DNA of 64,000 nt. It comes from Gammaproteobacteria bacterium (GTDB lineage Bacteria > Pseudomonadota > Gammaproteobacteria > Xanthomonadales > Rhodanobacteraceae). The stretch is from NCBI GenBank assembly GCA_021325195.1, contig JAJPHQ010000037.1, positions 62,001 through 126,000 on the forward strand, read 5' to 3'. The translations under genes and the position numbers were made by a program. The notes beneath the pieces are model-generated. The model saw nothing but the letters and a program-made list of their open reading frames with translations. It had not been told where the DNA came from and did no database searches. Shown here piece by piece: positions 1 to 8,249 of this stretch; position 1 is the stretch's first letter; each line of letters begins with the position of its first letter.

Positions 1-104
1 CCTTCAGCGCTTGCCCGGTTTGTATCAAACGATCTGCGAACGCTTGTTGTGATCACCGCTGATCATTGATCGATGCACGCGACTCGGTCACGGCGATGCT
101 GCGC
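1..104. other. no gene recognised at left edge
   Basis: I see no credible coding region in this edge stretch. It contains several GATC-rich short palindromes around positions 50-75 but no recognisable promoter or terminator. Confidence 0.5.
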
Positions 105-515
105 TCAATGCCCGGTGTCCACGCCGATTGCTGCCGGCCTGGCTTTGGCGCGTGAGGCAAGCCGCGCGCCCAGTGCGACCAGAGGCGCCAGCGTGATCAG
201 AAACGTCAAGTGATACCAGATCGGAAACTTGTTCCAGACATGGATGTGGTCGGGCACAAACAACGCAAGCAGCACCAGTCCGACGATCCAGGGCGCCATG
301 TTTGCGGGCGTCATTGCACGCACCAGCGCGCCGGTGAGGAGCGACGTGAGCGCCCCGATCGAAAGCCGGGCGATTTTCATGCCGAGCGTGAACGACATCA
401 GCGGCTCTGCCTGCACGTATCCGGGCAGCCACAGCCGCAAGCCCCAGTTGAGGATCGTCACGATCACGACCCATGCCACCAGTCCAACGACGATTCCAGC
501 GATCGTGCGCCACAT
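105..515 (-). CDS. small multi-pass membrane protein of unknown function
   Basis: This encodes a 136-residue protein with about four hydrophobic segments (one right at the N-terminus, then near residues 40-60, 75-90 and 105-120), so it is an inner-membrane protein. I chose the ATG at 515 because a purine-rich ribosome site (GGGAGAGG) lies just before it; a longer frame starting upstream would run into the PadR promoter. I do not recognise a functional domain. It is divergent from the PadR regulator at 562 and shares a 46-bp intergenic region with it. That arrangement is typical of a PadR-controlled membrane protein, so it may be the regulator's target; this is inference. Confidence 0.7.
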   Translation of the reverse strand: MWRTIAGIVVGLVAWVVIVTILNWGLRLWLPGYVQAEPLMSFTLGMKIARLSIGALTSLLTGALVRAMTPANMAPWIVGLVLLALFVPDHIHVWNKFPIWYHLTFLITLAPLVALGARLASRAKARPAAIGVDTGH

Positions 516-545
516 GGCCCTCTCCCGTATATTGGTTGAAATACA

Positions 546-563
546 ATAGTACAATCAAACTAT
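546..563. promoter_or_regulatory. inverted repeat ATAGT-N8-ACTAT, candidate PadR operator
   Basis: A 5-bp inverted repeat with an 8-bp spacer overlaps the first two bases of the padR-type start codon at 562. PadR proteins commonly bind dyads with about this spacing. The padR-like gene has no visible ribosome site, so its mRNA may be leaderless and the site would lie at its promoter. The repeat is short, so the call is tentative. Confidence 0.35.
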
Positions 564-1155
564 GAAAGCAAAATTGCTCATTCTTGGCGTGTTGCACCGC
601 GGCAACTTTCATCCCTATGAAGTCAAGCGCCGTCTGGAGAATGCGATGGTCGAGTGTTACACCGACGTCGATGTCGGAACGCTCTACTACGCAATCAGGC
701 AACTGGAGAAAGAGCGTTCGATCTCGGCGGTGTCGCGGCAGCGCGTGGCGCGCGGCGGCATGCGCACGGTTTACAAGATCACCGCGAAGGGAAGGGCCGA
801 ATTCCGGGAATTGCTGCACCGGAAATTTGAGGAAGAAGGTCCGGTGTCGCAGACGTTGTATGGCGCGCTCCTGTTTCTGCACCTCAGCGATCTTGCCGTG
901 GTCGAAGAAGTCATTCGTCGCCGGATCGCGCGCCTCGACGAACTCATCGCCAAGCTTGGGCCGATCCGCAAAGAGCTTCGTCCGGTGCTCTCGACCGGCG
1001 GAGAACATCTGCTGCGCCATCTCGACAAGCAACGGCGCCTCGACCGCGATTGGCTGAAAGGTCTGCTGGCCGATGTCAAAGCACGTCGCGTGCGCGACGT
1101 CGCCGACCCGAAGCGTCTGGCAAGCAGCGCCGCCAGCGCAACCCGGATGAAGTGA
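562..1155 (+). CDS. PadR family transcriptional regulator
   Basis: This is a 197-residue PadR-type repressor. The N-terminal winged helix (residues about 1-85) shows the family pattern: LLILGVLHRGNFHPYEVKRR, then GTLYYAIRQLEKE in the recognition region, then a wing ending VYKITAKGRAEF. A C-terminal helical part (about 95-175) follows, rich in Leu, Glu and Arg, as in PadR proteins with the AphA/Vir_act-like dimerisation domain. It is divergent from a small membrane protein, suggesting it controls that gene and itself. The ligand cannot be deduced. There is no clear Shine-Dalgarno sequence before the ATG, consistent with a leaderless transcript. Confidence 0.88.
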   Translation: MKAKLLILGVLHRGNFHPYEVKRRLENAMVECYTDVDVGTLYYAIRQLEKERSISAVSRQRVARGGMRTVYKITAKGRAEFRELLHRKFEEEGPVSQTLYGALLFLHLSDLAVVEEVIRRRIARLDELIAKLGPIRKELRPVLSTGGEHLLRHLDKQRRLDRDWLKGLLADVKARRVRDVADPKRLASSAASATRMK

Positions 1156-1159
1156 AAAC

Positions 1160-1194
1160 GGAATCCGGGATGTATCGATCACTTCCCGGATTCC
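1160..1194. terminator. bidirectional terminator-like hairpin between convergent genes
   Basis: A perfect 11-bp stem (GGAATCCGGGA / TCCCGGATTCC) with a 13-nt loop sits between the stop of the PadR gene (1155) and the stop of the convergent acylase gene (1212). There is no long T-run, so the efficiency as an intrinsic terminator is uncertain. Confidence 0.5.
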
Positions 1195-1211
1195 ACTGCG
1201 CTGCGTCCGGG

Positions 1212-3668
1212 CTACTCGTTCGTTGCCGGTTGCAAGGTCATTCGATACTTCGTTTCGCCCGGCAGCAGCGATGTGGGTTGCCCGCGCACCCATTGTTCGT
1301 GACCGGCGCCGAAATACGGCGTCAGCGGATTGTCGGATTGGCCGGCCGGCATTTCCAGAATGCCATGCGCCTCCTCGCCGGGTCGCACGCTGAGCCGCAT
1401 CGACGCGCCGAAATCGGGACGCTGCACGCGCGGCATGTCGCGGTCGCCCGGCAGCGGCTGGTGCGGCATGTCGATGAAGCGCGACAGCCATGACGGCAGC
1501 GCGACCGACAGCGGGTTGTCGATCCTGGCCGTGTTGCGTTCACCCCACGTTTTCGACGACAGCGGTCCGGGCAGCTTCGCCAGTTCGTCGGCCACCTCGC
1601 GCGCGGAATCGATCAGCAACGCGTTCCAGTCCTTGTATTTCGGATCGAGCAGCCACGCGGGCTTCCGCGTCACCATCGTCCACACCGCGTGTTCGCCGAC
1701 CTCGATGGTCGGCCATTTGAAATCCGGCCACTTCGCCGCCGCGCGCGCGGCAAACGGCGCCAGCACGTTGTCGCGCACGCGGTTGTGGAACAGCCGCACG
1801 ATCCGGTAACCGACGCTGCCGGTCGCGGCGCGCGCCTGCCACTGCTGAACGTAGGGTTTCATCGCCCTCAGCTGAGGGCAGGACGCCCCAATCCCGGCCA
1901 GCACAGGGACGTGCGCCGAGCCGGGACCCATTCGATCGCACTGCGAAAGCACATCCAGCAGCAGCTTCTGCCAGCGTGCGAGAAACAGCGCGCGATCATC
2001 GAGCTGGATGTCAAGGGTGTCACGAGGCGCAAAACGGTCGCGCGCGAAAAGATCGTCACGGATCTGCTGCGCGCGTGCGCCACGGTCGTAACCGCCGTCG
2101 CCCAGCAGTTGCAGGGCGTCGCCGGACACGATCCGCTGGTTGGCGGTCCAGATCCGGTGATCAGGCGGATTCTCGATGCGGGGATCCTGAGCGGGCGCCG
2201 CGTAGCCGATCCAGCCGGTGCCGGGTTTTGACCAGTCGGCCGGCGCCGAGGGATCGAAGCCGGCGCGCAACGGAAACACGCTGCCCGCGATGCTCCAGCC
2301 GACATGGCCCTGTGCGTCGGCAACCACCAGGTTCTGCGGCGGGATGCCGATGGTGGGCGCGAGCGCAAGGGCCTGATCGACGTTGCGCGTGGTTTCCAGT
2401 TGCATCAGATTGAGATTGAGCGCGCGCGGATCCTGCGCGATCCAGGCCAGCGCCAGCGGCGTGCCGTCGGTGTCCTTGTCCATGATCGGACCCCAGATGG
2501 TGTCCTCGACGGTCATGTGCACGTCGGGTGCACCCTTCACGTGGATCGTCTCGTCGTGATCGACGAACGCGACCCAGCCTTCGGGCGTCCTGTAGCGCGA
2601 GGGATCCTTCGGATCGCGGATCACGCGCACCCAGTCCATCCAGTCGCCTTCGCTGTTGGTGAAGCCCCAGGCGATGTGTCCGTTGCTGCCGATCACCAGC
2701 GCCGGCACACCGGGCAGGGTGACGCCGTTCAAGTCGATCATTTTTTCCGGATCGGCGGGATCGGGCCAGCGCATCCGCGCGCGGTACCAGATGTCCGGCA
2801 CCGCGAGGTGCAGGTGCGGATCGTTGGCCAGCAACGCGGCGCCGCCGGTCAATGCGCCGCCGACGGCGAAGCCGTTGCTGCCGATGCCGGTGGCGGCTGC
2901 CGCCGCTTCCGCGACCGCGCGCGCGCCTTTCGCCCACGCGACCTGCTTCAGCGGCTGCCCGCGCAGGTCGAACACTTCCGCGCCCGGCATCGGCACGGGC
3001 TGCGAGGGGCCGCCCTGCATGGGGGTTTCCCAACGCGGATCGGGCGCCAGCAGGAAATCGGCGAGCGTGCGCGGCAGCACCGCGCGCAGGCGCGCGATGT
3101 CGAGTTCGCGGCGGTTCTGGCCGTCCTGGTTGAGGTCGAGGAACATCGAATCGATCGCGAGGATCGAATCCTGGTCGATCCATCGCTGCGGCTTCGCGCC
3201 GAGCAGGAGGTATTCCCAGGGCCGCACCGCCAGCGCATGCAGACCTGCGTTGACGCCGGCGGTGTAAGCATCCAGCACTGCGCGGTCGTGCGGCGGCATC
3301 AGCGCGAGTTCCCGTGCCGCGAGCGCGCGGAAGCGGTGGCGGCGGCGATCTTCGTCCATCGTGAGCGCCGCCTTGCCGACCAGCGCCGACAGCTCGCCCG
3401 CGGCGTTGCGGCGCAGCAGGTCCATCTGGAAGAAGCGCTCCTGTCCGTGCAGGAAGCCCAGCGCGAAGGCGAGATCGCGGCGGTTGCGGGCGTCCAGGGT
3501 CGGCACGCCGTTCGCGTCGCGCACCACCGTGACCGGCGCCGACAGGCCGTTCAGGGCGAGCGTACCGTTCAACTGCGGCCGGCTGCCGGCCAGCAGCCGC
3601 CAGCCGAGCGCCAGCGCGATCACCGCGACGATCAGCAGCGTGATGACGACGCGGCGGAGCCAGCGCAT
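1212..3668 (-). CDS. penicillin acylase family N-terminal nucleophile hydrolase
   Basis: An 818-residue protein of the penicillin G/cephalosporin/acyl-homoserine-lactone acylase superfamily. It has an N-terminal hydrophobic segment (about residues 7-24), then an alpha-chain region with the family motif ARNRRDLAFALGFLHGQERFFQM. The autocatalytic cleavage site and nucleophile are visible as GIGSNGFAVGG, with Ser264 followed by Asn. Downstream beta-chain motifs include LLANDPHLHLAVPDIWY and GSNGHIAWGFTNSEGDWMD. The enzyme should be periplasmic, processed by self-cleavage and should hydrolyse an amide bond. The substrate (a beta-lactam, N-acyl homoserine lactone or another amide) cannot be told from sequence. 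It appears monocistronic and convergent with the PadR gene. Confidence 0.9.
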   Translation of the reverse strand: MRWLRRVVITLLIVAVIALALGWRLLAGSRPQLNGTLALNGLSAPVTVVRDANGVPTLDARNRRDLAFALGFLHGQERFFQMDLLRRNAAGELSALVGKAALTMDEDRRRHRFRALAARELALMPPHDRAVLDAYTAGVNAGLHALAVRPWEYLLLGAKPQRWIDQDSILAIDSMFLDLNQDGQNRRELDIARLRAVLPRTLADFLLAPDPRWETPMQGGPSQPVPMPGAEVFDLRGQPLKQVAWAKGARAVAEAAAAATGIGSNGFAVGGALTGGAALLANDPHLHLAVPDIWYRARMRWPDPADPEKMIDLNGVTLPGVPALVIGSNGHIAWGFTNSEGDWMDWVRVIRDPKDPSRYRTPEGWVAFVDHDETIHVKGAPDVHMTVEDTIWGPIMDKDTDGTPLALAWIAQDPRALNLNLMQLETTRNVDQALALAPTIGIPPQNLVVADAQGHVGWSIAGSVFPLRAGFDPSAPADWSKPGTGWIGYAAPAQDPRIENPPDHRIWTANQRIVSGDALQLLGDGGYDRGARAQQIRDDLFARDRFAPRDTLDIQLDDRALFLARWQKLLLDVLSQCDRMGPGSAHVPVLAGIGASCPQLRAMKPYVQQWQARAATGSVGYRIVRLFHNRVRDNVLAPFAARAAAKWPDFKWPTIEVGEHAVWTMVTRKPAWLLDPKYKDWNALLIDSAREVADELAKLPGPLSSKTWGERNTARIDNPLSVALPSWLSRFIDMPHQPLPGDRDMPRVQRPDFGASMRLSVRPGEEAHGILEMPAGQSDNPLTPYFGAGHEQWVRGQPTSLLPGETKYRMTLQPATNE

Positions 3669-3826
3669 GCAGCCTCACCCCTCGATGACCGGCCGCATTC
3701 TTTCAGACTCCGCGCCTTCGAGACAATCGTGTCGTCGGGTTTCCCCCGGCCACCCGGGTTTCCATGTCGGTCCGGGCGATGCGAGGAAACGTCAGCTCGC
3801 TCGACGTCGTTGCCGGCGCAGCAGCA
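3669..3826. other. intergenic, no feature recognised
   Basis: This 158-bp gap holds a GC-rich stretch with C/G runs near 3748-3765 but no hairpin or coding signal I would defend. It should contain the promoter of the leftward acylase gene. Confidence 0.4.
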
Positions 3827-4249
3827 TCAGAAGCCGCGGCCGTGGAAGCGGCCGCTGCCACCGCCGATCGAAATCCCGATGCCCCCGGTGGGATGCTCGC
3901 AACTGCCGAAGGCCTTGCTGAAGTTGACGTTGGCGGCGCCCCACGTACCACTGCCCCGGCGACCCGCACTGACCACGCCGGTGCTGACGCTGCCGTGCAT
4001 CTGCGTCTGGTTGTAGGTGGAATCATCGCAGGCCGGCGCCAGAGCCACTGCCGCATTGTCGGGACGGCCGCTGGTGTCGCCGTAATACACGCCGGGCGCG
4101 GCGTGCGCGTGACCCGCGGTGCTGCCGGCGGCGGTCGGCACGCTGCCCGGCGGCAATTGCAGGTTCAGGGAGCTGTCGGCCGTCTGGGCCAGGGCGGGCG
4201 CAGCCAGCAATCCGGCCGTCAGGAGCAGGGCAAAACGTTGAGCGTACAT
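3827..4249 (-). CDS. small secreted protein of unknown function
   Basis: A 140-residue protein with a clear Sec signal peptide (MYAQRFALLLTAGLLAAPAL followed by AQ, cleavage expected near residues 20-22). The mature part is Gly/Ser/His rich, ends in a Gly-rich tail (GISIGGGSGRFHGRGF) and has two cysteines that could form a disulfide. I place the start at the ATG at 4249, with GGGGAA six bases upstream, rather than at the TTG two codons earlier. No domain is recognised. It lies just upstream of the 3' end of nothing in its operon sense; parC, transcribed in the same direction, ends 82 bases to its right. Confidence 0.6.
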   Translation of the reverse strand: MYAQRFALLLTAGLLAAPALAQTADSSLNLQLPPGSVPTAAGSTAGHAHAAPGVYYGDTSGRPDNAAVALAPACDDSTYNQTQMHGSVSTGVVSAGRRGSGTWGAANVNFSKAFGSCEHPTGGIGISIGGGSGRFHGRGF

Positions 4250-4331
4250 GGCCAATTCCCCGCTTGCCGGCGTGCCTTATGCGGCACACGGGCGTTGGAA
4301 ACCGTGCCGGGCGGGAAGTTCCCGCCGGCGT

Positions 4332-6575
4332 TCACGCCGTGGATTCGATCCTCTCCACCCGCCGCAGCCCGCGCGGCAGCAGCCCGCCGCGCTGCGCCCG
4401 GCTGCCGCCGTATTCGACGAGGTCGGCCCATTTCAGGGTCAGCTTGCGCTGGCCCGCATGCAGCGTGACTTCGCCTGCGCCTTCCGCGACCACCGCGATG
4501 CCGGCCACGCGTTCCTCGCCGGATTGCCATTTCGCCTTCGGGATTTCGATCAGCTTGTTGCCCCGTCCGCGCTCGAGTTCCGGCAGGGCGGCGACCGAGA
4601 ACATCAGCAGGTGCCCTTCCGTCGTGACGACCACGATCCGGTCGCGCGCGGGATCGTTCACCACCGCCGGTTGCAGCACGCGCGCGCCGTCGTCCATGCT
4701 GATCACCTGCTTGCCACCCTTCTTGTTGGCCAGCAGCGCCTCGAAGCGCGTGATGAAACCGTAGCCCGCGTCGGTGGCCAGCACCAGGCGGGTGTCGTTG
4801 TCGCCGATCGCGAGCGCGTCGAAGCGCGCACCCGCGGGTGGCGTGAAGCGGCCGGTCAGGGGTTCGCCGTTGCCGCGCGCCGAGGGCAGGGTGTGCGCGG
4901 GCGTGGAGTAACTGCGCCCGGTCGAATCGAGGAAGGCGACCTGCTGCGCGCTCCTGCCGCGCATCGCGGCGAGGAATGCATCGCCCTCGCGGTACGACAG
5001 TTCGCGCGCATCGACATCGTGGCCCCTGGCCGCGCGCGCCCAGCCCTTCTGTGACAGCACCACGGTCACGGGCTCGGAAACCACCAGCTCGCTTTCGTCC
5101 AGCGCCTGCGCGGCCGCACGCTCGACCAGCGGCGAGCGGCGCGCGTCGCCGTACTTGTCGGCGTCGGCTTTCAGTTCCTGCTTGATCAGCGTCTTCAGGC
5201 GCGCCTTCGATTTCAGCGTCACCCCGATCTTCGCGCGTTCCTCTTCCAGCTCGTCGCGCTCGGCGTCGAGTTTCATTTCCTCCAGCCGCGCCAGTTGCCG
5301 CAGTTTGGTTTCGAGGATGTAATCGGCCTGTTCTTCGCTCAACTTGAAGCGCTTGATCAAGGCGGGTTTGGGTTCGTCCTCGTGGCGGACGATCCGGATG
5401 ACTTCATCCAAATTGAGAAACGCGATCCGCAGCCCTTCCAGCAGGTGCAACCGGCGTTCGACCTTTTCCAGCCTGTGCTGCAAGCGCCGCGTGACGGTGT
5501 CACTGCGGAAGCGCAGCCATTCTTCCAGGATCTGTTTCAGCGTCTTGACCTGCGGCCGGCCGTCCAGCCCGATCATGTTGAGGTTGACGCGGAAGCTCTT
5601 CTCGAGATCGGTGGTGGCGAACAGGTGCTGCATCATCGCGTCGGTGTCCACGCGGTTCGAGCGCGGGATCAGTACCAGCCGCACCGGGTTCTCGTGGTCG
5701 GACTCGTCGCGCAGGTCTTCCAGCATCGGCAGCTTCTTCGCGCGCATCTGCGCGGCGATCTGTTCGATCACCTTGGCCGGCGACACCTGGTGCGGCAGCG
5801 CGGTCAACACGATGTTGCCGCGTTCTTCCATGTACACCGCGCGGCAGCGCACCGAACCGTTGCCGGTCGCGTACATCGCCACCAGTTCATTGCGCGGCGT
5901 GATGATTTCCGCGGCGGTCGGAAAGTCCGGGCCCTTGATGTGTTCGCACAGCTCGGCGACGCTGGCGGAAGGCTCGTCCAGCAGATGGATGCACGCCGCC
6001 GCGATTTCGCGCAGGTTGTGCGGCGGGATGTCGGTGGCCATGCCCACCGCGATGCCGGTGGCACCGTTCAGCAGCACGTGCGGCATCCGCGCCGGCAGCC
6101 ATGAGGGTTCCGTGAGCGTGCCGTCGAAATTGGGCGTCCATTCCACCGTGCCCATTCCGAGTTCGCCCAGCAGCAGTTCGGCGATCGGCGTCAGCCGCGA
6201 CTCGGTGTAGCGCATCGCCGCAAAGGATTTGGGATCGTCGGGCGAACCGAAGTTGCCCTGACCGTCGATCAACGGATAGCGGTAACTGAATGGCTGCGCC
6301 ATCAGCACCAGTGCTTCGTAGCAGGCCATGTCGCCATGCGGATGGAACTTGCCGATCACGTCGCCCACGGTGCGTGCGGATTTCTTGGGCTTGGCGGCGG
6401 CGGCAAGGCCGAGTTCGCTCATCGCATAGACGATGCGGCGCTGCACGGGTTTCAGGCCATCGCCGATGAAGGGCAGGGCGCGGTCCAGCACCACGTACAT
6501 CGAGTAGTCGAGGTAGGCGCGCTCGGCGTATTCGCGCAGCGGGATCTGTTCGAAGTTGGTTTGCAAGTCAGTCAT
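4332..6575 (-). CDS. parC: DNA topoisomerase IV subunit A
   Basis: A 747-residue ParC, matching the usual length. It forms topoisomerase IV with ParE and decatenates daughter chromosomes. The winged-helix/catalytic region is complete: [18 protein letters not shown], then [20 protein letters not shown], with the DNA-cleaving tyrosine in [11 protein letters not shown] (Tyr123). The coiled-coil region and a C-terminal beta-propeller-like region with repeated hydrophobic strands follow. Unusually, the position equivalent to E. coli Ser80 in the quinolone-resistance region is Met83 here ([10 protein letters not shown]); the equivalent of Glu84 is retained. It is transcribed alone, with parE not in the window. 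Confidence 0.97.
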   Translation of the reverse strand: MTDLQTNFEQIPLREYAERAYLDYSMYVVLDRALPFIGDGLKPVQRRIVYAMSELGLAAAAKPKKSARTVGDVIGKFHPHGDMACYEALVLMAQPFSYRYPLIDGQGNFGSPDDPKSFAAMRYTESRLTPIAELLLGELGMGTVEWTPNFDGTLTEPSWLPARMPHVLLNGATGIAVGMATDIPPHNLREIAAACIHLLDEPSASVAELCEHIKGPDFPTAAEIITPRNELVAMYATGNGSVRCRAVYMEERGNIVLTALPHQVSPAKVIEQIAAQMRAKKLPMLEDLRDESDHENPVRLVLIPRSNRVDTDAMMQHLFATTDLEKSFRVNLNMIGLDGRPQVKTLKQILEEWLRFRSDTVTRRLQHRLEKVERRLHLLEGLRIAFLNLDEVIRIVRHEDEPKPALIKRFKLSEEQADYILETKLRQLARLEEMKLDAERDELEEERAKIGVTLKSKARLKTLIKQELKADADKYGDARRSPLVERAAAQALDESELVVSEPVTVVLSQKGWARAARGHDVDARELSYREGDAFLAAMRGRSAQQVAFLDSTGRSYSTPAHTLPSARGNGEPLTGRFTPPAGARFDALAIGDNDTRLVLATDAGYGFITRFEALLANKKGGKQVISMDDGARVLQPAVVNDPARDRIVVVTTEGHLLMFSVAALPELERGRGNKLIEIPKAKWQSGEERVAGIAVVAEGAGEVTLHAGQRKLTLKWADLVEYGGSRAQRGGLLPRGLRRVERIESTA

Positions 6576-6604
6576 CTTCTTTCGTCATTTAGGCGACGCG
6601 GTGA

Positions 6605-6622
6605 GCGGCCATGGATGGCCGC
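6605..6622. repeat. perfect hairpin with CATGGATG apex
   Basis: GCGGCCAT-GG-ATGGCCGC forms an 8-bp perfect stem with a 2-nt loop, followed on the + strand by GTTTTG. It lies in the gap between parC and the toxin gene. The same apex recurs near 29402-29415 and, as its complement, at 60036-60055. Confidence 0.5.
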
Positions 6623-6739
6623 GTTTTGAGTAGCGAGGAAAGCCGGAATCCATTTTTGATTGGGCAAGCAACCGTCCCTGGTGAAGAGCGCCGGCCCGGC
6701 CATCCCTGGCCGATCGCTCAGCCGAGCACGCGATGCGAT

Positions 6740-7018
6740 TCAACGCATCGCGTAAACGCTCGGCATCGCCCCCATCCGCAGCACTTTCACGGTAAGCGCT
6801 TCGCGGACGATTTGATAGACCAGTCGATGCTGGATATTGATGCGGCGGGAATACGCGCCGGCGAGGTCGCCGACGAGTTTTTCGTACGGGGGCGGACTGG
6901 CCAGCGGGTTGCGCGCCAGCACGTCCAGCAAGGCTTGTGCCCTGGCCTGCAGGCCCGCGGCTTTCAGTTTCCTCGCGTCCTTTTGCGCCTGGCGCGTGTA
7001 GACCAGCGTCCAGCTCAC
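6740..7018 (-). CDS. Txe/YoeB-family toxin of a type II toxin-antitoxin module
   Basis: A 92-residue RelE-superfamily endoribonuclease. YoeB-type toxins bind the ribosome and cleave mRNA in the A site. The family pattern is clear: SWTLVYTRQAQKDARKL at the start, PPPYEKLVGDLAGAYSRRI and QHRLVYQI in the core. Glu46 and Arg65 align with the YoeB catalytic Glu46 and Arg65. The canonical C-terminal His-Tyr pair is not intact: the tail reads GAMPSVYAMR, so a Tyr (89) is present but the preceding His is replaced by Val. Activity may therefore be reduced or use another residue. The gene overlaps the antitoxin stop by ATGA, indicating translational coupling. Confidence 0.87.
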   Translation of the reverse strand: MSWTLVYTRQAQKDARKLKAAGLQARAQALLDVLARNPLASPPPYEKLVGDLAGAYSRRINIQHRLVYQIVREALTVKVLRMGAMPSVYAMR

Positions 7019-7257
7019 CAGCCGGGGGTCCGCGGCAGTTTGTCGACAGGTGTTTTCATGCCGCGCTTGATCGACTCGCGCATGCCCGGGATCGAGAGCA
7101 GGTACAGCGTTTCCTGGATGGCCGACCAGTCCTCCTCGGAAATCAGCACGCCGCTGTTGCGTTTGCCGGCGATCCGGATCGGCTTGTGGGTTTCCGCGGC
7201 CTCGTCCAGAAGGCGGTAGAGGTTGGCGCGCGCTTCGCTTGCGGTGATCTGGCTCAT
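7015..7257 (-). CDS. Phd/YefM-family antitoxin
   Basis: An 80-residue antitoxin preceding and overlapping the toxin gene by 4 nt. The N-terminal Phd/YefM DNA-binding fold is recognisable (SQITASEARANLYRLLDEAA, KPIRIAGKRNSGVLISEEDW), and the C-terminal part (about 55-80) is the expected toxin-neutralising tail. The ATG at 7257 is chosen because AAAGGAG lies at the right distance and because the upstream 16 codons would pass through the operator. The antitoxin and toxin-antitoxin complex should bind the palindrome directly upstream. Confidence 0.88.
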   Translation of the reverse strand: MSQITASEARANLYRLLDEAAETHKPIRIAGKRNSGVLISEEDWSAIQETLYLLSIPGMRESIKRGMKTPVDKLPRTPGW

Positions 7258-7275
7258 GTGGTACTCCTTTGCACG

Positions 7276-7299
7276 AAGCGTACGTGATTGCGTACGCTT
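7276..7299. promoter_or_regulatory. operator palindrome of the toxin-antitoxin operon
   Basis: A perfect 9-bp inverted repeat, AAGCGTACG-tgattg-CGTACGCTT, lies 19 bp upstream of the antitoxin start. Each half contains the palindrome CGTACG, giving two similar half-sites, as is usual for YefM-type autoregulated operators. That it is the binding site is inferred from symmetry and position. Confidence 0.65.
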
Positions 7300-7309
7300 T
7301 GGCAACGCC

Positions 7310-8182
7310 TCAATGCACGCGTTCGGTGGCGATGCCGAGTTTCGCTAGCTGCACCTGCACGCTGTCCGGGCCGGCGAGGTGTCCCGCGCCGACCGCGACA
7401 AAGATCGTGCCGTGTTGCTGCAGCAATTCCTGGATCCGTTTCGCCCAGTCGCGGTTGCGGTTCACCAGCAGGATTTCGTAGAGCTCCGGGTACTTGTCGT
7501 GCATGTCGGCGTTCACGACCTGCGCGATGGCGTCGACGTCACCGGCCTGCCAGTTTTTCACCAGCGCGGCGATCAGCGCCGGCCCCTTGTCGAAATCGTC
7601 GAGGGTGCTGCGCAGCAGGTCGATCTGCTGCGGTTGCGGCAATCCGGCGAAGAACCGGATCTGTTCCTCGGCGGTCTCGAACGCATCGATCGGCTTGCCT
7701 TCCGCCTTGAATTCGCGCTGCAGTACCTTGTCGGCGCCCGAGTGCGGGTCGTAGCCGGCCTTGACGATCGGCGCGACCGCCAGCGTCAGCGCGGCCAGCC
7801 ACGGCTTCAGCGATTCCAGCCCGGCTTCGCCGCCCGGCAATCCTGCGCTTTCCGCGGCGGATTCGAGTCGCGCGCGATCGGCGCCGTCCAGCTCGCTGGA
7901 CAGTCTGTGCGACGGATCGACGCCGTATTCGAGGATCAGCGGCTGCATCGTCGCCGGCGAATCGTCGTCTTCCTCCACGTACAGCGTGCCGCTGGCCGCC
8001 AGCGCCCGGTCAAGCGCCGGATAATGCCATGGCGCATCCCTGGGCAGCACGTGGACCGTGCCGAACAGATAGACGGTCGCAGTGGAACTCTTCACCACCC
8101 ACAACGCGGGATCGGCCAGCGCCGGTGTGCAGGCCAGCAAGGTGACGGCCAGGCCGAGGCAGAACTTGCGCAGCGTGTTCAT
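7310..8182 (-). CDS. TraB/GumN family secreted protein
   Basis: A 290-residue protein with an N-terminal signal peptide (MNTLRKFCLGLAVTLLACTP, then ALAD, cleavage near residue 23). The mature part shows the TraB/PrgY/GumN (TIKI-like) hallmarks: YLFGTVHVLP near residues 38-47 with the conserved GT.H, VEEDDD near residues 69-74, and a C-terminal GTIFVAVGAGHLAG with the second conserved His. Family members are thought to be metal-dependent proteases by analogy with TIKI, but the bacterial substrate is unknown. It is a single gene between the toxin-antitoxin operon and the fluoride operon. Confidence 0.85.
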   Translation of the reverse strand: MNTLRKFCLGLAVTLLACTPALADPALWVVKSSTATVYLFGTVHVLPRDAPWHYPALDRALAASGTLYVEEDDDSPATMQPLILEYGVDPSHRLSSELDGADRARLESAAESAGLPGGEAGLESLKPWLAALTLAVAPIVKAGYDPHSGADKVLQREFKAEGKPIDAFETAEEQIRFFAGLPQPQQIDLLRSTLDDFDKGPALIAALVKNWQAGDVDAIAQVVNADMHDKYPELYEILLVNRNRDWAKRIQELLQQHGTIFVAVGAGHLAGPDSVQVQLAKLGIATERVH

Positions 8183-8249
8183 GGGTGCCCCTCTGGGCGA
8201 CTGCGCATTTCCGCATCAAACCCGCGCGTGCCGTCCACAGGCAAACCGC

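Noticed and set aside
88-1491. Long open frame on the minus strand (467 codons)
   Set aside because: It runs antisense to the clear PadR gene and has the Arg/Ala-rich, motif-free composition of a shadow frame in high-GC DNA.
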